This document shows, in pieces, positions 1 through 11,990 of a stretch of DNA of 64,000 nt; the first letter of the stretch is position 1, and each line of letters begins with the position of its first letter. Both the position numbers and the translations under genes were made by a program. The stretch is from Dioscorea cayenensis subsp. rotundata (Eukaryota > Streptophyta > Magnoliopsida > Dioscoreales > Dioscoreaceae): contig NC_052489.1 of assembly GCF_009730915.1 (NCBI RefSeq), forward strand, positions 6,227,622 through 6,291,621. The letters run 5' to 3'. The notes under the pieces are model-generated. The model ran no database searches. It was given only the letters and a program-made list of their open reading frames with translations, and was not told where the DNA came from.

Positions 1-212
1 CAACAAATAACATCCACCAACTTCAAAATCAATTCTTCACTTAAGATGTAGCAGAGATTTGAGTTGGGAAATCTGTAGAAGCCTGTGTTGGAAAATTTGC
101 AAATTCAACTATCGTAGAGACTTGCTCACTTCATGCCCTATATATGCTTGTTCCTGTATGCAGTAAGCTTCTTTCTACTTCTCTGTAGTTGACAAGCACA
201 AACAGTAGATAT

Positions 213-254
<42 letters not shown>

Positions 255-684
255 TATGGAAAAAAGGTTAATGCTAGTATGATGAGTTTAATATTTTATT
301 ACCAATTCAGTAGCAGTGATAAATGAAGCATCTTGATGCACTTCCCTTCCAACAATAACCTCACCAGTGTTAGCTCCCTACAATATCAACAATAAGGTAT
401 TAACACTTTGCAAGCAAGACAATACAATAATTATTCAAGAATAGTATACAAATACTATACCAATGTACAATATGTATGGAAAATAATTCTTACTCTAATT
501 ACTTTCAATGAAAATTGAATTCTTCCAATTGTTTTCTCCCTTTTAGGGGCTTGTGAACTAACTGGCCCTATTTTTTGTTTTCTTTTTCTTATCTAATTGA
601 ACCAACATTGCTAGAATCAAGTGTTGTAGCTGCCTCATCCTGTTGGTTGCCATTTGAGGCCTACATAAGCAATAATTATTTACA
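1..684. other. Non-coding stretch beyond the MULE transposase C-terminus
   Basis: AT-rich sequence with no convincing gene. By position it should be 3' flanking sequence of the minus-strand MULE transposase that ends at 685. The element's terminal inverted repeat would be expected to the left of the window and is not seen here. Confidence 0.4.
215..251. repeat. (TA)n microsatellite
   Basis: An uninterrupted TA dinucleotide run of about 18 units, read directly from the sequence. Confidence 0.95.
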
Positions 685-3600
685 TTACAACATATGGACC
701 AAATAAAAATTAAAAGAAAGAGATATTAAATATAGAGAACTCACAGTATTATCTTTTTTTGGACATCTCAATCTGTTGTGACCCATTTTATGGCAAAGCT
801 TACACTTAAATATCCTCCCGTGCCTAGAAATCTTTGATTTGTTGCCATTTTTTCCCTCAAGTGGTTCCCTCATTTTCTTTACAGGTCTACCTGGTAGTTT
901 CTTTATCATAGGTGGCATCATTGGCCCTTCATCACTTAATTGCCAAAATTCCCGACCTTTTACTGGGTTTACAGTAGAATTATATGCTTTAAGGTATGTC
1001 TCTCTTTTGAACCAGTCAGTCACATACTCAAGTGGATCTTCGCCATTAAATGAAATTGCAGCCACAACATTTTCATATGGGATTTTGATTTTATCCCATC
1101 TTCCACAAGAACAACCTTGACCCGCTAGCACAACTACATACCCCTCCCTAACATACTGCATCAAGTCATCTTGAAAGACCTCATGGCTTGCTCCACCATT
1201 CCGCACCACATGCCACTTCAAACTTATTTTCCATTCCTTCTCATTCCTAGCAACAATATTAGGGCCACAACTATTTTTCCATTTCATAGCATATTCTTTT
1301 TTTGACAGCCACCCAAGTCATTACATATTGCCTTATCTCTTTAAGCATTGTGATTATTAGTTTGCTTCTAGACTCTAGGATTACCCCATTAAATGTTTCA
1401 CACATATTATTATCAATCACATCACATTTCACTATATTATTAAAGAATGTTAAGCACCAACCTGAAATAGGCCATCTCTTCAACAATTCTTCTGCGGCCT
1501 TCACATCTCATTGTAAGGTACTCATCCTATCCAATTATTTCTTCACTTCGGGTTGATTTACATATCTTGCAACATTCCAAAACTGAATCTGAAGATCTTT
1601 TCTTGGATGAAGTTTTCCACATCATTCATAGATATGTCTAGCACACATCCTATATTCAATTGGTGGAAGTAGGGCATTCACTGCATGTTATAAACCCTAC
1701 AACTGATAAGTGCTTATGTATTAGTATATACGAAGTATTCGTTTCTTGCCTTGAGCATTACTATTATCAGTTTTAGAGCTAATACATGTGTATTTGTGTT
1801 ACTTTGGTGCATGTAGGGTTGTGGAGCCAAATATGTAAGAAAGAAGCCAATGTAGATCGTGAATGCACTATTTGATGAAATCTTGGAAGGAACAAATGCG
1901 AAGACACAAGTTGGGCTCAAAGATACGAGAATGTGTGCCAACCTCCATGTATTCAAGCAATTACAATGAGTTGGAGGGGCACAAAGGTAGTCACATTTGC
2001 GTATCCCGACTTGTGCAATGATATCAAGATCTTCACCAATGAGGCTTTTTATTGAAGAAGCGACGTGATCTACGGCATAAACATGTGCTCGTTTATGTTG
2101 CCTCGATGAAAACTGTGAATTCCAGAGAAAATCAGAATTCCAGAGAATCCACACGGCCATGGTGGAATTTCCACAGGGGTGTGTGGAACATCCACTGGGC
2201 CGTATGGATGCTCGATTCCAGCCTATTTAAAACCGCGATTCAGCCCGATTTGAGGATTCTTCTTTCCATCTTTTCTCCAACTCTTGAGAAGCTTGTGGCT
2301 AGGGTTTCGAGAGGTATTGGCAAGGCTTTTGGAGTGGTTCTACGGCTTCGACACCGCGTTTCTCTTGGAAAATAGCTATTGGGGAGCTTTCGTCACCACT
2401 GATTTGGCGAGGTGTGCCCTAGGCCTTATGCGGGGACCTTTGAAGAGGACGAGGCTACTCCACAAGACCATCAACACAACTACCGAGGGGGTTTTCCTAT
2501 GGATTACTTGTTTTTACTTTCAATTTTATTATTGATTGTATCTTGCTCGATGGAGAGCTAAACTCCTAGTGAGTACTTGGATTTGTGAACCCTAGGATGT
2601 ATTTGTTTCATTAATCTTTTATTATGCTTTCCTTAATTGATGTTTTAATTGAGTTCCAATCTTGAATGCTTGTTAAATGATTTCTCCCTTAGAGTGACAC
2701 TAGGGTTGAGAGTTCACATTGGTTATCTTTGTAAGTGAGTGACACACCACGAGGGTTAGACAAAGCTAGATTGGAGAGGGTCGAGAAGTAGCGGAGCATC
2801 CCCTTTTCCCTCCGGTGTAATTTATCCTACCTCAATTTTCTAAAGTTCTTTGCAGTCACAATAGAGTGAAGTACTAAGAGAGAAACTCCTCTGGGGCTTA
2901 CTTGCGCAAGCAACAGAGTGAAGCATTAAAGTAATCCTTAGTATCTAGGCCTTAATTGTGACTAGGGGCCTTTCGCTTGGACCAAAGGGTTAGGTCTACA
3001 TATAGGAATAGGATTTATCACTTAGAATCCCTAGAGCTTCTTGCAACTTTACATAGTGTGAGGTGTTCAGACTGGTTGATTTCTCCGCCGGGACATAGTA
3101 TAGAGTTAGTCACGATTGACCTTAGGTTTGGGACCGTGTATTTAAGGTTGTCAATGACTCATTAAGCATTAGTTAGAAAGCATAATAGTTGGTTTTGCAC
3201 TTGAAGAAATAATTCTAGGAGGAATAATATCCGAGTACCCCACTTTTATCGATTGCCTTTCCTCTCATTTTATTGTGCCTCTCTTTCTTATTTTCTTTAG
3301 TTTGTTTGCATCGATCTTTATCCACACCATCATTGTTTCATCTCCACTTAGTTAAGTAGCAATCTTGGTGTTTTTATTCCCTACTCCTTGTGGATATGAT
3401 ACCCACTCACCTAGGATTTATTACTTCGATAAACCCGTGCACTTGTGTGTCACACCCAAAGGGTGTGCCAACAACAAACATAATACTAAAATTAGAATGA
3501 AGCAATGGTTTAAAAAAAAATCATATTTCATTCACACACCTTTTACATGTCATTGACAACTACCTATCCAAGCCCATCCTCCATGAGAAGATCAGCCTTA

Positions 3601-5004
3601 AGAAGCTCAATTAACCATAACTTGGTTTCAGACATCTCCTTATCTACAATAACCCATGCTAGAGGGTACATCTAATTATTACCATCTCTTCCTGCTGCAG
3701 TCAGCAATTTCCCTTTTACTGAACCTTTTAAAAACACCCATCAATGCCATGACTCTCCTACAACCACTGATGAACACTTCCCTAACTGCTGCTATGCATA
3801 TGTGCATCCTCTTGAACATAGGTAAATTCTCTGGTTTTTGCCTTTCAGCTACAATGCAAACACTGATGCCAGGATTTGTTAATTTTAGCTCTAAAGCATA
3901 ATTATTCAACACTTTAAAGTCCTCCTTAAACTGGTCTTCAATCCTTCTAATTACCAAGCTACTTGCATTTCTGCATACCTTGTCAGTAATAAATACTCCA
4001 AGCTCTTTCCTCACTATTGCTTTCAAATGCCTAGGTTTGAAAGAATACATAGAACTTATTACTTCCCAAATATGTTAGCAACAACATGGGTTGTCACCCT
4101 TTTATTCCTTGTGGTACCAAGGAGACAAGAGTATTTTGGCTGATAGTTTTTCACAACAAAATTTTTCTTCCCACTACACCAAGAGCACAAAATGAGCCAC
4201 TTGCAATCTTTTCTTGTGCATCTAGCCCTTACTCTTATAGCATCATTTTCAACATACCTAAACTCAAAGCCTTTTCTGGTTGAAAACTGTACAAGCTCTT
4301 TCTTAAATAGTGTAGGTCTTTAAACGTAACTTCTATGCAAAAGTCATCTAAATGGATGTTAGGGTTATAGTTCCTCTTACTGGACTTGTGTCTTTGTGCA
4401 TCATTAGCATTGGAGTCCTCACTTGTATCATCACAGCTCCCAGGATATGGGGAGTCAATGTACTCACTATCATATCCAACTACTTTCCCTATTGTAGTGC
4501 TAGGTCCCACAGTGTCAGAAGTAGGGATATTTGCATTAATGTCACAAGGTTGTTGTCCTATATTTCCATCTGTGCCATTACCCACATTAGCATTCTCTTG
4601 AATTTTCCTCTTCAATTGAACATATTTCCTTAATTTATCCTTAGCTGCATCTCTCTCATTGTTAGTATCTGAATCGTAGTATATGAACGGAAATATAGGA
4701 AACATAAATTTCCACAACCCCATGTTTCCTTAATTTCTCTGCTACACCTACAATGCCCTCATCATTATCAAAAATTTTCAAAGATCCTTTTTTTATCCAC
4801 ATAAGACAATTCCACCATCTTCTTGATATCATAAACCATGTCTTTTATATCTCCTAGCACATCCCAATAACAAAGTCGGTCAGGATCAACTATAAAGTCA
4901 GTCACTAACCCATTGATATATGTAACCCTTCCTTCCTTTGCCAATTCCCCTCCATGATGATACTTAATGATGTAAAGTTCCCAAGAAGCCATGTTATGCT
5001 GCAT
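685..5004 (-). pseudogene. MULE (MuDR-type) transposase, broken and interrupted
   Basis: This is a relic of a Mutator-like transposase, a DDE enzyme that excises and inserts its own element. Read on the minus strand, 5004-4768 resembles the N-terminal PB1-like region, with a YHHGG motif. 4723-4235 is an acidic linker leading to a conserved block around FKDLHYLRK. 4050-3679 matches the part just upstream of the catalytic core (KHLKAIV-like, KELGV, then SGCRRV). 3660-3541 continues the core. After an inserted solo LTR the frame resumes at about 1690. 1504-1271 carries the VDNNMCETFNG block, and 1287-685 carries a SWIM-like finger (CSCGRW) and a CCHC knuckle (CKLCHKMGH, then C). Frameshifts and stops separate these blocks, so the protein is not functional. 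The family call is firm; exact ends are approximate. Confidence 0.85.
1704..3470 (+). mobile_element. Solo LTR inserted in the MULE transposase
   Basis: This 1767-bp LTR begins TGATAAGTGC and ends GGGTGTGCCA, so it has TG...CA ends. It is flanked on both sides by the direct repeat ACAAC (1699-1703 and 3471-3475), a 5-bp target duplication. It shares long stretches with the LTRs of the element at 5526-15220 but lies in the opposite orientation. No internal region or second LTR is present, so it is the product of LTR-LTR recombination. CACACGG-type palindromes at about 2150-2200 lie just upstream of a TATA-like TATTTAAAA at about 2224-2232. Confidence 0.88.
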
Positions 5005-5525
5005 AACGAATAGGAACTAGATTATTTTAACTAAAAGATTCAAGATGAGAGTCAGAATTGATTACTACTTTATTATTAAGGAGATGAATTTATTGCAAAT
5101 AAAAGTCCTTTATTTCACCGTAATCACACATGCATCTTCAAAATAATAGAGAAAAAGAATAACATTGGTATCATTTTTATTGGGAAATATGTAAATTAAG
5201 AAAACTATTGAATCTCAATCACCATTTTTGGGAAAAATGTTTATTCAGTTAACACTCCCTAAAGTTTCTATATGGTGCAACAATAATCTCCTAAATGATA
5301 ATCTTCTAATTACTTCCTTACCCTGTTAAATGAGATCTTGCATTCCCATATAAAAAATTTGGGACCCTAGTTAAATGTGGTCCTAGAAACTCATTTGAGA
5401 TTTTCATTGCAGAGATCTATCAATTTAAGTTAAGGAATAAAATGCAATTTATAAAAGATAATCCATTCGTCAACCCAAGATTATGATGTTTAATCATATT
5501 AGTATGTAAACATATACATGGATGT
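5005..5525 (-). other. 5' untranslated region of the MULE, left of the LTR-element insertion
   Basis: No ORF is seen. The sequence lies directly upstream of the minus-strand MULE start and continues at 15221 on the far side of the inserted retrotransposon. A block at about 5275-5510 is recognisably repeated at about 15398-15620; both contain CAATAATCTCCTAAAT and a TTTGGGACC stretch. Confidence 0.55.
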
Positions 5526-7033
5526 TGACAACACCCCTTGCGTGTGACCCGCAAGTGCACGGGTTTGTCGAATTAATAAATCTCAGGTGAGTGGGGTATC
5601 ATATACACAGGGAATAAGGAATAGAAACACCAAGATTGCTACTTAACGAAGTGGAGATGAAACAATGATGGTGTGGATAAAGATCGATGCAAAATAACTA
5701 AAGAAAATAAGAAAAAAGGGCACAATAAAATGAGAGGAAAGTCAATTGATAAAAGAGGGGTACTCGGATATTGTTCCTCCTAGGATTATTGCTTCAAGTG
5801 CAAAACCAACTATTATGCTTCCTAACTAATGCTTAATGAGTCATGGACAACCTAAGGTCAACCATGACTAACTCTATACTATGCCCCGGCGTTGAAATCA
5901 ACCAGTCTCAACACCTCACACTATGTAAAGTTGCAAGAAGCTTTAGGGATTTTAAGTGATAAATCCTATTCCTATACGTAGATCTAACACTTTGGTCCAG
6001 GCGAAAGACCCCTAGTCACAATTAAGCACCAGGTGTTAAAGTCACTATAACGCTTCACTCTGTTACTCTCGCAACTAGGCCCTAGCGGAGTTCATCCCTT
6101 AACCCTTCACTCTATTATGACTGCAAAGAACTCTTGGAATGTGGAGGTAGGATAAATCACACAGGAGGGAAAAGGGGACGCTCCGCTACCTCTCGACTCA
6201 CCCTCTCAACCCTCTCCAATCTTATGGAGTAGCCTCGTCCTCTCCAAAGGTCCCCTTGTCAAGCCTAGGGCACACCACGTCGGATCGGTGCCGACAAAAG
6301 CTCCTCTAATAACTATCTTAAAGAGAAACACGGTATCGAAGCCATAGAAGCACTCCAAAAGCCTTCCCAAAGCCTCTCTAAATCCTAGCCGCAAGCCTCT
6401 CAAAAGATAGAGAAAAGATAGAAAGAGAAATGAAAGATGGATCCCTAAATCGGTACAAGTTGCGGCTTTATAAAGGGCTGGAATAGGGCATCCACACGCC
6501 CGTGTAGATTTCAGAAAATATGCTTTTCTGCGGGCTGTGAACAGTAACTGATATAGTAAATTACTACAGTGATTTCCTGCAGTACTAGCTACAATACTCC
6601 TCCAGAATACTCCTGAATCCACATTTTTCATTGAGGCAATATAAACGGACACACGTCTATGGCGTAAATCACGTCGCTTCTTCAATAAAAGGTCTCATTG
6701 GTGATGATCTTGCTATTATTACACAAGTCGGGATATGCAAATGTGACTGCCTTTGTGCCCCTCCAAACCATTGTAATTGGTTGAGTGCATGGAGGTTAGC
6801 ACACATTCATGTATCTTCAATCACAACTTGTGTCTTCACATTTGTTCACTCCAAGACTTCATCAACAAAGTGCAATTATAATCCACTTTGGCTTCATTCT
6901 TTCATATTTGGCTTCACAACCCTTCATGCATTAAAGTACACAAAAGCACATGTATTAGTGCTAAAATCTGATAAAAGTAATAGTCATCATAAGAAAAGAA
7001 TACTTCGTATTCTTAGTACACAAGCACTTATCA
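5526..7033 (-). repeat. 3' LTR of the gag-protease element
   Basis: 1508 bp, read on the minus strand. Compared with the partner LTR it lacks a segment corresponding to about 14130-14430 and carries extra sequence around 6040-6110 and 6535-6600. A TATA-like CTTTATAAAG lies at about 6470, with a CCACACGCCCGTGT palindrome close upstream in element sense. Confidence 0.85.
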
Positions 7034-7046
7034 AACTCCCCCACAC
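7034..7046 (-). other. Polypurine tract (PPT)
   Basis: On the minus strand this reads GTGTGGGGGAGTT, immediately before the 3' LTR. This is the expected place for plus-strand DNA priming, and the motif is characteristic of Athila-like elements. Confidence 0.8.
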
Positions 7047-8311
7047 TTAAGCTTTTGCTTGCCCTCAAGCAAAAATAAAACATTGAAGCATAGAAGAAGG
7101 AAATATTGAAAGTGCTTGGGCCTAGGTTCGCCAAAGCATACAAGGGAAGCATTCTACAAGTAAGAGACATTTCAACACTAAATATGAAAAAATCATTTCT
7201 CTAGCTAAAAACTTGAATCAAAAGGGACAACAAACCCAAAATCGTGTAAGTGTGTGAACTCACTCAAATCAACCCAAGGTATACTTCTCAAAGTTCTAAG
7301 CATAAGGGACTTATTTATATATAAAACAAAGTAAAGAGGTCGTAGTAGCTTCACACATCCTCTAAGGTAGCCATTTTCTTAAGCGGCCGCTAAGGTGGCT
7401 TTCACACTTTCGAAGTGGTAGCTAGCTCTTTCTACTGGGGTAGTAGCTTTCACTCATCTTATGAGATAGCTCTTCTCTCATTAGGACATAACTAGTATCC
7501 AACTTATGAGAGTAGCTTCATACTTCATAGGTGGTAGCTCTTTCCAACCCCCAATGCATAACTAAAACAAATATTTTTCTCTTTTCATTTTTTTTAAAGC
7601 ACATTGAAACACAAGAAATTAAGCTACTTAGTCCCTTAAACACTTACTTGAGTTTCCAAAAGAGTTTAATGAGCGAGTTGTGTAACAAATGTGAATTAGG
7701 CAAAAATTCCTAGAAATTCAAGTAAAAACTAGAGTATGAGAACATTCAATGTTAAAAATTCTCCTAAACTCAAGAATACAATCATTATAACTAAGGTGAA
7801 CCGCTATTAGCTACGTGAGCATGCACAATCAAAGCATAACTATAGAACATGTGTAATGTGAACTCCCCCAAAAACACTTAAGATGTGCATTGCCCTCAAT
7901 ATACACATGCAAGCACAATAAAAGATATAACAATCAAAATATATGTGGGAGTGGGCAATTGAAACAATATTCCCCTGAACTCCTGGTGGGGCGTTTGATG
8001 GAGCTAAATTCTTTGGGAGTGGAGTTCCAACATGTTGTGAAGCACACACGGCCAAGTGTAAAAACACAATGGCCGTACCCATGACTAGTTCTCAATTTCC
8101 ATACTGACAAGACCATCTGCACGCATACACAAAGGCTTCAGTGAAGCTCAACAAAAACAAAATACACTCGAGTATATAAAAGATAGAGCAATGAAATACA
8201 ACTCGAGACAAAAATAAAAGATAAACTCAGAAGGAAGATCCTTTCTGAGTGTACAATTCCAAAATGAAATGCAAAAGTAAAATATGAGAAATAAAAGAAA
8301 TAAAAGACGCA
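7047..8311 (-). other. 3' non-coding tract of the gag-protease element
   Basis: There is no ORF. Between about 7330 and 7550 a degenerate short motif (GTAGCT followed by TTCAC or CTTTC) recurs many times. Next to the PPT, AGCTTTTGCTTG followed by CAAGCAAAA can fold into a hairpin. The role is unknown. Confidence 0.5.
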
Positions 8312-9397
8312 TCAAGTGTCGGTGTCACGCTCTGGCTGCTCTACTGCTGCTAGTGTAGGTGCATAATCAGATGGTGTCGGTGGATCTGGTGATGGTGATG
8401 CTGGAGGAGCCTGAGGGGTCTTGGGTCTCATGATGAAGGGTGAAGACGCGTCGCGCTGGAGTAACTACTGTAGAGTATCAAAGCGCGCCATCACCTCTGC
8501 ATGCTGTGTGGCCTGTGTCACGCGAACCTCGGTAATCTCAGTCTGAAGTACCAACACAACGCCCTCGAGTCTCTCAAAACGATCATATGCTCGAGAAGGA
8601 GAAAACATGCGTACTAGAGGTGACTCCTGTACTACAAGGGATGCCTCGGCCTCCGTATGCTCTGGCTGAGGCTCGGGGACCTACTGTGACCCCTCAGTTG
8701 CATCACCTCCGTCCTTGGCTATCTCTGGGGCAGGCGTAGTCAGAATATATGCTCCCGGCCCGTATCTGCACACTAACCCCATCAGTCTCATCGTATGTAG
8801 GCAGAGAGGGGAGGGAACGATCGTCTTCTCAGCCCCACGGATCGCGTCTAATAGACCCATCCCCAGTATACTAACCCTGGTGCCTTAGGTAATCTGCCAC
8901 GATGTGCCTCAGATGAATAGGCTCGCTCTAGATCATGGAATATAAATAGAGTAACTCCTGGCCGCTCAAAACACCTGTGCTATCGCCATAGCCACTCACG
9001 GATCTGCCGAAGATCGCATGTATATATCTGTAACTCGGCCAGGATAAACATGTATAATGATGTCCGAATGCCCTGAACTGTATAACGTCAACACTGTCGA
9101 ATCTGGAGTATGATCAGTCAAACTCAAAGGACGCTAGTACCTCCAACGTCAATGTGCAGATAATAATCTCCTCCAGCTTTCCACGGCTAACAGCTCACCA
9201 ATCTCATCGGCCATCTCATCACCTCATTGAACCTCTCGCAGAGTACTCAAATCCACAAAATGAGACTGTCCAAACTGGAATCTCGACAAATGCTCAAATC
9301 GAGCTTGATGCTCGAGAATCAAAAAATCTATGTGCTCAAGCTCAAGTGAAGTCTCTCTGGGATGTTTGTCGGCTTGCTTTTTCGATCTAGGGGCCAT
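8312..9397 (-). pseudogene. Accessory ORF of the retroelement, function unknown
   Basis: On the minus strand an ATG at 9397 opens a frame beginning MAPRSKKQADKHPRETS that runs, with frame changes and in-frame stops (the first near 9225), to a TGA at 8312-8314 after the ending ERDTDT. Recognisable blocks are an N-terminal basic segment, a middle part with GDSTGVLSGQELLYLY, and a Pro- and Ala-rich C-terminus preceded by a helical stretch (YDRFERLEGVV). I know similar ORFs from plant gypsy elements but cannot assign a function, and no enzyme motif is visible. The ATG lies 3 bases inside a good splice acceptor (TTGCAG at 9405-9400 in minus sense). A candidate donor (GTCAGT) is at 9678, so the 5' leader may have been spliced. 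Confidence 0.6.
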
Positions 9398-9670
9398 ATC
9401 TGCAAGATTTGAAAAGAAAATTGATTACAAACACTCATAGATTAAAACAGCAGAAATTCACATGGTCATGTAAAAATTCCACACGCATGTTTGGATCCAT
9501 GGGGCGTGAAAACCGCACGGCCACCATGCTAAAAGCTCACAAATATACCAAAAAACCATTTCTAAACTAATTCTAAACATGCATTAACCACTTTAGCCTA
9601 GAAACAAACCACATTCTCTAGTTTAAACAAATAAAATCAAGTAATGGCGAAGAAAAGAGAGAATAAGGAT

Positions 9671-9870
9671 TTACTGACGAGATGAAGATGAAAATGTCAA
9701 AAACAGCCAGAAAACTCAAATAAAACCTCTCTAAAATGACGGTGTGAAGTCGGGAGGGTGATTGAGAGTCTTCTCTGAATGTTTGGGAGTGAGAAGGTGA
9801 AGAAACGCGAAGAGGTTTTAAAGAAAACCAGCGTCTTTTGGAATTCTGTACATCCACACGGGCGTGTGGA
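9671..9870 (-). promoter_or_regulatory. Candidate internal promoter upstream of the accessory ORF
   Basis: In minus-strand order: the last palindrome of the array (9869-9854), a TATA-like TTTAAAA at 9822-9816, a pyrimidine-rich leader, and a splice-donor-like GTCAGT at 9678. The same order (palindrome, short gap, TATA box) is present in the element's LTR (14716-14701 and 14684-14676). The promoter role is an inference from this layout. Confidence 0.4.
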
Positions 9871-10425
9871 AATTATCCACACCCGTTTGACTTCACAGGA
9901 TAGCATCACAGGGGCAGACACACGCCCCTGTATGCTCTCGGGATAGCACACTTTATCTCTGAACCCATCTACACGGGCATATGGAAATTCCCCACGCTCG
10001 TGTGCTTGACCCACAAGGGTACCCACACGGCCCTGTGACTTCTCTGTCCAACCGAGAAATTTTCTAAGTGTTTCCCACGCCCGTGCGGAAATTTTACAAG
10101 GGCGTGTGGATCTTTCACAGGGTTACTCACAGGGGCACTCACATGCCCCTATGTCTTCTCGAGATGGAGGAAACTCTCTGAAGAGATCCACACGGGCGTG
10201 TGGAAATTACCCATGCCCGTGTGTTTGTCATAGGGTCAGACAGAACGGCAGACGTACGCCCTTGTGTCTTCTCGGGATAAAACTCTAAGTCTCTACAGAG
10301 AAACACACGTCCGTGTGGAATTAACATATGGGCGTGTGACCGTGACAAGGCTGTTTACATGGGCAAATGCACGTCCCTGTGTCCTCTCGGGATAAGCTCT
10401 GAACGAAAACACACGGCTGTGTGGA
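9854..10425. repeat. Six-unit palindromic tandem array, period 105-116 bp
   Basis: Imperfect palindromes of the type CCACACGGGCGTGTGG followed by AAATT occur at about 9854, 9968, 10074, 10188, 10304 and 10409. The spacing is 114, 106, 114, 116 and 105 bp. Most units also hold a second GC-rich half-palindrome (CACGCCCGTGTG type) and a CTCTCGGGATA-like segment. Units are diverged by substitutions and small indels. Confidence 0.8.
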
Positions 10426-10915
10426 ATTTCCACACAGTCGTTTGCCTTCTCTGGTTAACTTAGAAAAATCTGTAGGCTCTGTAGAAAATTCTTGAACATG
10501 TATACACGCTCAAAGCCTACTTCAACAATGCAAAATGAACCAGAGAATCATAAAACACATGCTCAAACAACCAAGATACTCCGCCACACACATTAATGTA
10601 CATGATAACACCAAATAATCAATGAGAAAATCACAACAATAGAATATAAACATCACGACACCAACACTCAAGTCTTATTCATGAAAACACTAAACTAAGA
10701 ACTAGAAAACAGTAAAGAACTTGGGTTGTCTCCCAAGAAGCACTTGTTTGGCGTCACTTAGCTTGACGTACGTTGCCTTACCTCACGGGGGCTCATAGAT
10801 GAAAATTTCCCCTCTTACCCATGACCTGAAAGCACGATGAACATAGTCTCGGGAAGGTAGAGGGGGAGTTATGAAGTTTGTTACCGCATAAGGGTTCATC
10901 ACCCTTACTCCGTTC

Positions 10916-11962
10916 TTACACATCCCCATTAGCCTTGGGATATTTCTTGTGACGTCTCCTTACGTGCTTCATCTTAAGGAGTACCTTCTTCATGATCCCT
11001 GGAGTAGATGGCACCTTCTCCTCTAGACCAATCATCATCATCACGTCTTCATTATCCACCTCTTGGTCTAGTAACCTCACGTACGGGTCCGAATTCAACA
11101 TTTCCTGCACATATTCATCAATTAGTTCATCGGTAGTGTCAAGAAAATAAAGAGTATCATCAAAGTCAAGAGAATGTCGTATGGCTTCGGTGAGGTGGTA
11201 GGTCAACTTGTCGCCGCCAACCCTCAGTGTCAACTCCCCGCCGTCCATGTCGATAAGTGCCTTGGCAGTGCGCAAGAATGGCCTCCCAAATATCAAAGGA
11301 ACATCTACATCCTCATCGATATCCAACACTATGAATACTACAGGAAATATGTACTTGTCAACTTTGACAAGCACGTCTTCAATAATATCCCTCGGATGTC
11401 TCACCGTTCGGTCCGCCAATTGTAATGTCATCTGAGTGGGCCTAGGTTCTCCCAAGCCTAATTTCTGAACGAACGAGTATGGCATAACGTTGGTACTAGG
11501 CCCTAAATCCGCCAATGCCATCTCTTCACCCATATTACCAATGTTACACGGAATCACGAAGCTTCTGAGGTCTTTCTTCTTGTTCGGCATATTCTTTTGC
11601 AACACCGCCAAACAAGAGGAATCTAGGATTACCGATGCACTCTCCTCCAACTTCCTCTTTTTGGTCAAAAGATCCTTCAAAAACTTCGCATATAGAGGCA
11701 TTTGAGACAAAGGCTCCACAAAAGGAATATTGATGTGTAATTGCTTAGATAGACCCAAGAACTTCTTGTATTGCTCATCATTTTGGTCATTCTTCAATCT
11801 TGAAGGGTAAGAGATTCTTGGCTTGTAAGGTAGGGGTGCCACCTCCTTCTCCTTTTTTGCTTTTTCCTCAACCTCCACGACCTCGAGTGCTTCAACATTG
11901 GTCTTCTCACTAGGAGATCTACCTTCAACTTCACGACCACTCCTCAAAGTGATCACCTTCAC
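10916..11962 (-). CDS. Retrotransposon protease-region ORF (aspartic protease), 348 residues
   Basis: This is the largest intact frame of the retroelement, read on the minus strand and ending in a stop at 10916-10918. Residues 1-10 (ITLRSGR) are the usual junction between gag and protease in Athila-like polyproteins. Residues 45-130 are a basic, proline-containing linker. Around residue 150 the motif ALADLGPSTNVMPYS corresponds to the family's DLGAS retropepsin active site, here with Pro and Thr in place of Ala and Ser context. LIFGRPFL at 223-230 is the second conserved protease strand. The frame ends in a Lys-rich tail, and no reverse transcriptase follows. Upstream gag is one frame off, so a gag-pro fusion is broken. 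Start codon choice is arbitrary because the frame derives from a polyprotein. Confidence 0.8.
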   Translation of the reverse strand: MKVITLRSGREVEGRSPSEKTNVEALEVVEVEEKAKKEKEVAPLPYKPRISYPSRLKNDQNDEQYKKFLGLSKQLHINIPFVEPLSQMPLYAKFLKDLLTKKRKLEESASVILDSSCLAVLQKNMPNKKKDLRSFVIPCNIGNMGEEMALADLGPSTNVMPYSFVQKLGLGEPRPTQMTLQLADRTVRHPRDIIEDVLVKVDKYIFPVVFIVLDIDEDVDVPLIFGRPFLRTAKALIDMDGGELTLRVGGDKLTYHLTEAIRHSLDFDDTLYFLDTTDELIDEYVQEMLNSDPYVRLLDQEVDNEDVMMMIGLEEKVPSTPGIMKKVLLKMKHVRRRHKKYPKANGDV

Positions 11963-11990
11963 ATGTTGCCTCGGATTAGTTTCAGTGTTG

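Noticed and set aside
1714..2375. Overlapping ORFs inside the solo LTR
   Set aside because: They lie within an LTR and correspond to non-coding parts of the other LTR copies.
9154..9390. Plus-strand ORF at 9154-9390
   Set aside because: It is the antisense shadow of the minus-strand accessory ORF beginning at 9397.
9854..10425. Regularly spaced palindromic repeats that look like a CRISPR array
   Set aside because: Units are diverged, spacers are themselves related, and the array lies inside a plant LTR retrotransposon with no cas genes.
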